Part shown: positions 59,868 to 64,000 of the stretch, one piece after another
Position numbering within the stretch: the first letter of the stretch is position 1
How the letters are laid out: every line of letters starts with the position of its first letter
Origin: Tetranychus cinnabarinus
Lineage: Eukaryota; Arthropoda; Arachnida; Trombidiformes; Tetranychidae
NCBI GenBank assembly: GCA_022266195.1
Contig: WHVY01000001.1
Location: forward strand, 11,098,001 to 11,162,000
Direction of reading: 5' to 3'
Length of the DNA stretch: 64,000 nucleotides
The notes under the pieces: generated by a model
What the model was told of the DNA's origin: nothing
Database searches by the model: none
The model's input: only the letters and a program-made list of their open reading frames with translations
Made by a program: the position numbers and the translations under genes

Positions 59868-60840
59868 CTAATCGCTATCAAAATCTGCTAAAAGTTGGAA
59901 ATGATGAGCAAATGAAGGTTCGGAATCCTTGTAGTAAAGCTTGTGAACATGATCAATTTTAAGGCAATCCAAAAAACTAAGAAAAATTTTATAATTAATT
60001 TGATTATCGGGACGATCTCGATTGCAAACTTGTAATGGAGTGACATATACGTGTCCAAAAATGCGTCTATTTTTCAGTGTTTGTATGATTTTTTCATCAG
60101 TTAACCAGCATTTACCTCCATCAAGCCAGTAAATATGTTTGATTAAAGAAGCGAAAGCTTCAAGATCAGAATTAGGAGATTGATCCAAGGAGTAAAGTGA
60201 ATGGATTATTTGATTTATGACAGTCATCCCTTGACTAAAACCGATAAGTTTAATACATTTCAAAGAAGATAGCCAATCAGATGATTTGATTGCTTGTTCA
60301 GTTAAAAGTTGAAGATGCGTTAACGGCTTAATGTCCATGGCAAAAGTCGGCTCACCGTAACGGTCAGTCTCTGAAAATGGTAAAGAACCATTGGATTAGA
60401 TTAAGTGATGATCGGAATGATTAACAATTAAATGATCGATTGCCACTTACTCACAAAATTATCAAAACAAGCTTTGGCCCTAGAGTCGATTCTTGAAGCT
60501 TTAACGGTCATAATTACATGATTGGAAAACTTTTTGGCCAAAATTGAACCAGTATCCTCAAGATTCCATTGGCAATAATTTTTAGAGTTTGGATTGGCTG
60601 ACATCATTTCAGAGTAATCCTACTTAAAAAGGAAAGAATCACTTGTTTTATTTAATAAACTTCAAATTTAATTTTGAAATATTTCTAAAGAATTACCTGA
60701 ATATCTCCATGAAAAAATATAACCAAGTTCTCAGATTTTCCAGAACAGACACGAGAAAGGATGAGATCATTTACTTTATCACCTAAACCAGTTACATTTA
60801 ATAATCTGGTTATCGTTTTATGAGAGATTGAGGCAGCCAT
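59868..60840 (-). CDS. C2orf69-like (UPF0565) protein, esterase-like
   Basis: Three exons: 60697-60840, 60451-60619 and 59868-60370, phases 0 and 1, give 271 aa (human C2orf69 is longer, with a leader). Conserved points are VIFFHGDIQDYSEMM (beta-strand and oxyanion region), CIKLIGFSQG with a GxSxG nucleophile elbow, HIYWLDGG, HVYVTPLQVCNRDRP and a C-terminal HHFQLL that could give the catalytic His. Human C2orf69 is linked to mitochondria and glycogen metabolism; its substrate is not settled. No clear mitochondrial leader is seen at this N-terminus (MAASISHKTITRLLNVTG, weakly basic). The start is the first ATG; a stop lies upstream. Confidence 0.85.
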
Positions 60841-61924
60841 TTCACCAATAATTGTGTCGAATGACGATTTACAAATAAATAACAGAGCAAATATCAGAAA
60901 AGTTGAGTTTGACTGAAATTAAAACCTTAAAACACCTATTAATGATTGATTAAGACCGAGTGAAAATATTTTGAAAGCAAAAGCACAAGAAACAGCAACA
61001 AAAACAGTAATCAAAATAAAGGCGGGGAGTTCAATTATCAAAGTAACTACTCTTTGTCAATCACATTTGCAATGATTAAGAATCACTAGGTAATAATAAA
61101 GTGAAGGATATAACATGGAGCTCAAGGTTCTGATTTGAAGCACACAGTAGACAAATTTTTTAATTAAAATTTGATTGACCATGGTTTAGTTTAAAAATAA
61201 AGAGGTTAAAATTGAAAGGGTTATGTGCAGCTTAAACTCATATCCATCAAAATTATTTTAATGTTCATTTTCTGATACAGCTTATTGAGAAACTATGTTC
61301 ATATCAGAGTCAATAATTCTGAACACTTTAACATTCGTTTCAAGTTGATTGAATGTCAGGTTGCTGAGATATTTAGTTACATCCATTCAAGATCGCTTTC
61401 CGACTAACCTTTATATCAACTAAACTACGATGTCAAGAGCAAAATAAAGCTGTCACGCCATGTACCTAACATAAACAAATATTTCTAGCCATTAAAAAAG
61501 ATTCTCGGTTGTGATCTGTAGATTTGGTTTCGAAAAAACGAAATGGCCTTTCGTTAAACTCAAAAATGGAATGATCTAGAGTCTGTTTTTTTACATTTAT
61601 GCTAGTTATAAGATAATAGTCTGTTTAAATTTACAGCTTTTTATTTCAATTATTAAACGAGACATAGCTTGAAAGGTTTCACACCAGATTCGTCTTTTGA
61701 ACGCAATTGAGGCCAAACCATAGATTTTGTCCATTTTAATAATGCAAATAGATTACAATACGCTTTATCAGAAAATAACATAACAATAAACATTAAAATA
61801 AGACGGATATGAGTTGAGGCCGCACATACCCCTTTACTCACTTCCGTTCAAAGGGTAAAGTAAGAAGAGATAGCAATCAAAAGGGCAAATAGCCCCTTCT
61901 TATACTCACTGGATGACTCTGTTT
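60841..61924. other. Intergenic region with no recognised gene
   Basis: AT-rich. The 62-codon minus-strand frame at 61653-61841 has no family signal. The region probably includes the C2orf69-like promoter. Confidence 0.4.
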
Positions 61925-62060
61925 TCATTCCTGGTTCCCACATTTTTTAGGTATTGCCGCCAACACATTGAACCTGAGATCTCTGGGTAAAGAGCATCTT
62001 ATCCACAGGCCAACCGAAGCCAGCACAAATGAGCTAACTAGCCAGCCAGATGCTGACATG
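61925..62060 (-). repeat. Possible tRNA-derived SINE
   Basis: On the minus strand TGGCCTGTGG resembles a polymerase III A box, and 40 bases on GGTTCAATGTG resembles a B box. Between them CTCT-TTACCC-AGAG can form an anticodon-like stem-loop. The acceptor-stem halves do not pair well, so it is not a usable tRNA. Neighbouring GCTAGC/CCAGCC-rich sequence to about 62330 may be the SINE body. Weak evidence. Confidence 0.3.
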
Positions 62061-63210
62061 AGTGGCTAGAGCCAATAGATAAGGTGGCTAAAGTAGATTA
62101 AAGCTAGCTATCAAATAAGCTGCTTCGCCAGAGTTTGGCTTGTAATTTAAATATTTTAATCATTTTTTGACACTGGTATTGTTTGCTCATAAATCATTCA
62201 TATTTCATTAAAAGTCACTTTATTGAGCCAGTTTAGCTAACTAGCTAAGCTATGAAACAGCTAGGTGTCAGTCAGCCACATATCAATTTTAACGTTAGCC
62301 AGTGAATTACATTTTTACTTGGCTAGCTTCGGTATCTAATTTTTTTCTCATTAGTTTTTGTTTTTTTTGCTCTAATTTTTATTAATTTTACCTAATTATT
62401 GTTTTTGACTGCTATCTCTTGTTATTTTACTCTTTGCTTCCGTTCTTGTTACCATGGTTATTTATTGTCGTTTTGGTGTTTTGTTTAGTGTACACTCAAG
62501 TTTGACTTAGATGTTCAACAACCTCTGTAACCCCTAATAAAGTCACCATATGATTAATCATAACTATTGATCCATGTTTTCTCAATGGTTGAATGGACCA
62601 TTTGAAATAGTCAATAGTAATGGTCTAGAAAAGGGATTTTCTCTGTTTTCTCCGGTCGCGTGGTAGAAGTCCGTCTGCTGGTATTCAACATCTGTCTAAA
62701 GGTCCAATAGCGTCAATCCTCAATAGGTTGCTAAAGATGTAAAGGTAAAAAAAGATGGTCAGAAGAAGGATGAGGAAAGAGAGGGAAAATACTGTGATGA
62801 AGGAGGGTAATAAGATCGCCTTTTAAACAAAACTGTACCTAAGGCTTCACTTTCTTTCTTTCATCCTCCTTCTCCTCCTCCGCATCCGCATCTCTTTCAC
62901 CTCCAACAACCAAACATGAATACAAAAGAGGCACGCGCTCGACCAAGCTGTGAATCAATAGTGAATCGTTTGTTTGTTGTATGATAAATAATACAATTTA
63001 TGGACTATTTCCGATTCTTAATTCTGCACACATTCAAAGTGATGAACAAATTAACAAAATTTTAATTTTCCTTTTCTACAGACACATGGTTTTGCTGAAC
63101 ATGAAATTCAACACTATTTATCAACTAATATCGATCAACAGCAAATTTCATCCAAGTGTTATACAAAATGTTTACACTGTGTCCATTTGGTTCCCTGAAA
63201 GATGACTGAT
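62061..63210. other. Intergenic region with short repeats
   Basis: GCTAGCT-like words recur at 62034-62110 and 62230-62330. A CT-rich pyrimidine tract (CTTTCTTTC, CTCCTCCTCC) is at 62850-62910. No gene could be supported. Confidence 0.4.
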
Positions 63211-63292
63211 TGAAGGGGTTGTTATATAATAAACCTAGACCAAACATCTGCGTTCAGTCAGTAGTGATGGTATTTAGCTGACAACCCCTTCA
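63211..63292 (+). promoter_or_regulatory. TATA/initiator core promoter candidate inside a 12-bp inverted repeat
   Basis: TATATAA at 63223-63229 is followed by TTCAGTC with its A at 63256, a spacing of about 33 bases, ideal for a TATA plus initiator promoter. TGAAGGGGTTGT at 63211-63222 and its exact complement at 63281-63292 flank it. No convincing coding exon follows before the window ends: the frame from the ATG at 63309 closes after 13 codons unless spliced. Could also be a small MITE. Confidence 0.35.
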
Positions 63293-64000
63293 TGACCTAA
63301 AAAAACTATGAGTCGTTTTGTCGCGTGTTTGTTGGAACCAAAGGGATAACGGTGTATGTTTTGATGGAAATCGGTTCAATAAAATCATCTAATCATCTCA
63401 ATAAGCTGTCAAACTGAAAGTGTCTAAACTTTCGTTTTTTTAATTCTCTTCTTATCAGCTTCGCTGCTTACAATAGATATAAAATTCAAACGCGATGTTA
63501 ATTTAATTTACCAAATGTATTGGCAAATATCAAATCAAGAAATTAAATTATGATCAGATGTTCAATTCAACAAAAATTAAGAATTTTATTTTTGGCTCTT
63601 TTTTTCATTTTGACATTGGTTTTGTAATTTTGGATTTGACTCGTTTAATGTAAATTGACTTTAATGACACAAACTGATAATCTGTTGTAATCGGCAATCA
63701 GCAAGTTCTGAAAGTTGAGTTTTTCAGCTCATTTTTATACCATTTCATTGATCGTTAATAATTGAAAATTTGATTCGACCAAATTAAAAGTTTGATTAGA
63801 AAACATGATTTCTGTTTGAAAGCGTTCCTCAATCAGAGTTGAAACAGGCACAATAAAGTAGTAAACCATAATGATATAACAGGGAAACTCAATTTTCAGA
63901 GTAAAAATTGATGCATTAGATGAAGATGGTAGTGGAAGCAATGAGAGGTAAATAAAAAAGTAAAATTTCATTGAAAAAAGATACAATTTTCCAAATTTTC
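63293..64000. other. AT-rich end of window
   Basis: No gene, repeat or RNA could be supported. Any transcript from the promoter candidate just upstream would continue to the right of the window. Confidence 0.4.

Noticed and set aside
61930..61995. A functional tRNA gene
   Set aside because: A/B-box-like sequences are present but acceptor and D stems do not pair, so only a decayed tRNA-derived repeat is plausible.
1..64000. CRISPR arrays, bacterial operons, Shine-Dalgarno sites or rho-independent terminators
   Set aside because: No evenly spaced repeats of that type; spliced genes show the window is eukaryotic.

Overview
This is a eukaryotic nuclear window: AT-rich, with split genes, GT-AG introns (many of 60-200 bases), signal-peptide exons, and a CARD caspase, an HP1-type chromodomain protein and a gustatory-receptor-like protein. 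The gene set and compact introns suggest an arthropod, most probably a mite (spider-mite type). That is an inference from gene content; no species marker is present. Exon joins were worked out by hand from splice sites and reading phase.

Left part (1-16 kb): a CRAL-TRIO gene present twice as a direct segmental duplication of about 99% identity (2.3 and 9.7 kb), the second copy beyond VPS50 (EARP/GARPII tethering subunit); a nest of decayed DNA transposons at 1.2-2.2 kb; a three-exon gustatory-receptor-like gene; and a secreted von Willebrand C protein.

Middle (16-32.8 kb): an eight-exon CD36/SCARB scavenger receptor with a foldback repeat in one intron; an apparently intact 1.87-kb pogo/Tigger transposon inside a decayed La-like gene; a short La protein gene; and an HP1-like chromodomain gene.

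Rearranged region (32.8-46.5 kb): two SLC41 magnesium-transporter genes facing opposite ways, both complete. Between and beside them lie a full beta-hexosaminidase gene, a 4-kb array of about six inverted 420-bp modules with terminal inverted repeats, a broken copy of a cysteine-rich gene, and a 3' fragment of the hexosaminidase gene.

Right part (46.9-64 kb): an NPC2-like lipid-binding gene (minus) whose 7.35-kb second intron contains an entire opposite-strand gene for an unnamed cysteine-rich secreted protein. That nested gene has two phase-compatible alternative last exons. Then come an initiator-type caspase with a CARD and a C2orf69-like gene. The last 3 kb holds no clear gene, only a possible tRNA-derived SINE and a TATA/Inr promoter candidate.

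Secretory, endolysosomal and lipid genes are frequent (VPS50, CD36, CRAL-TRIO, NPC2, hexosaminidase), but they are unrelated single genes on both strands, not an operon. The most unusual items are the nested cysteine-rich gene with duplicated terminal exons and the palindromic 4-kb module array.
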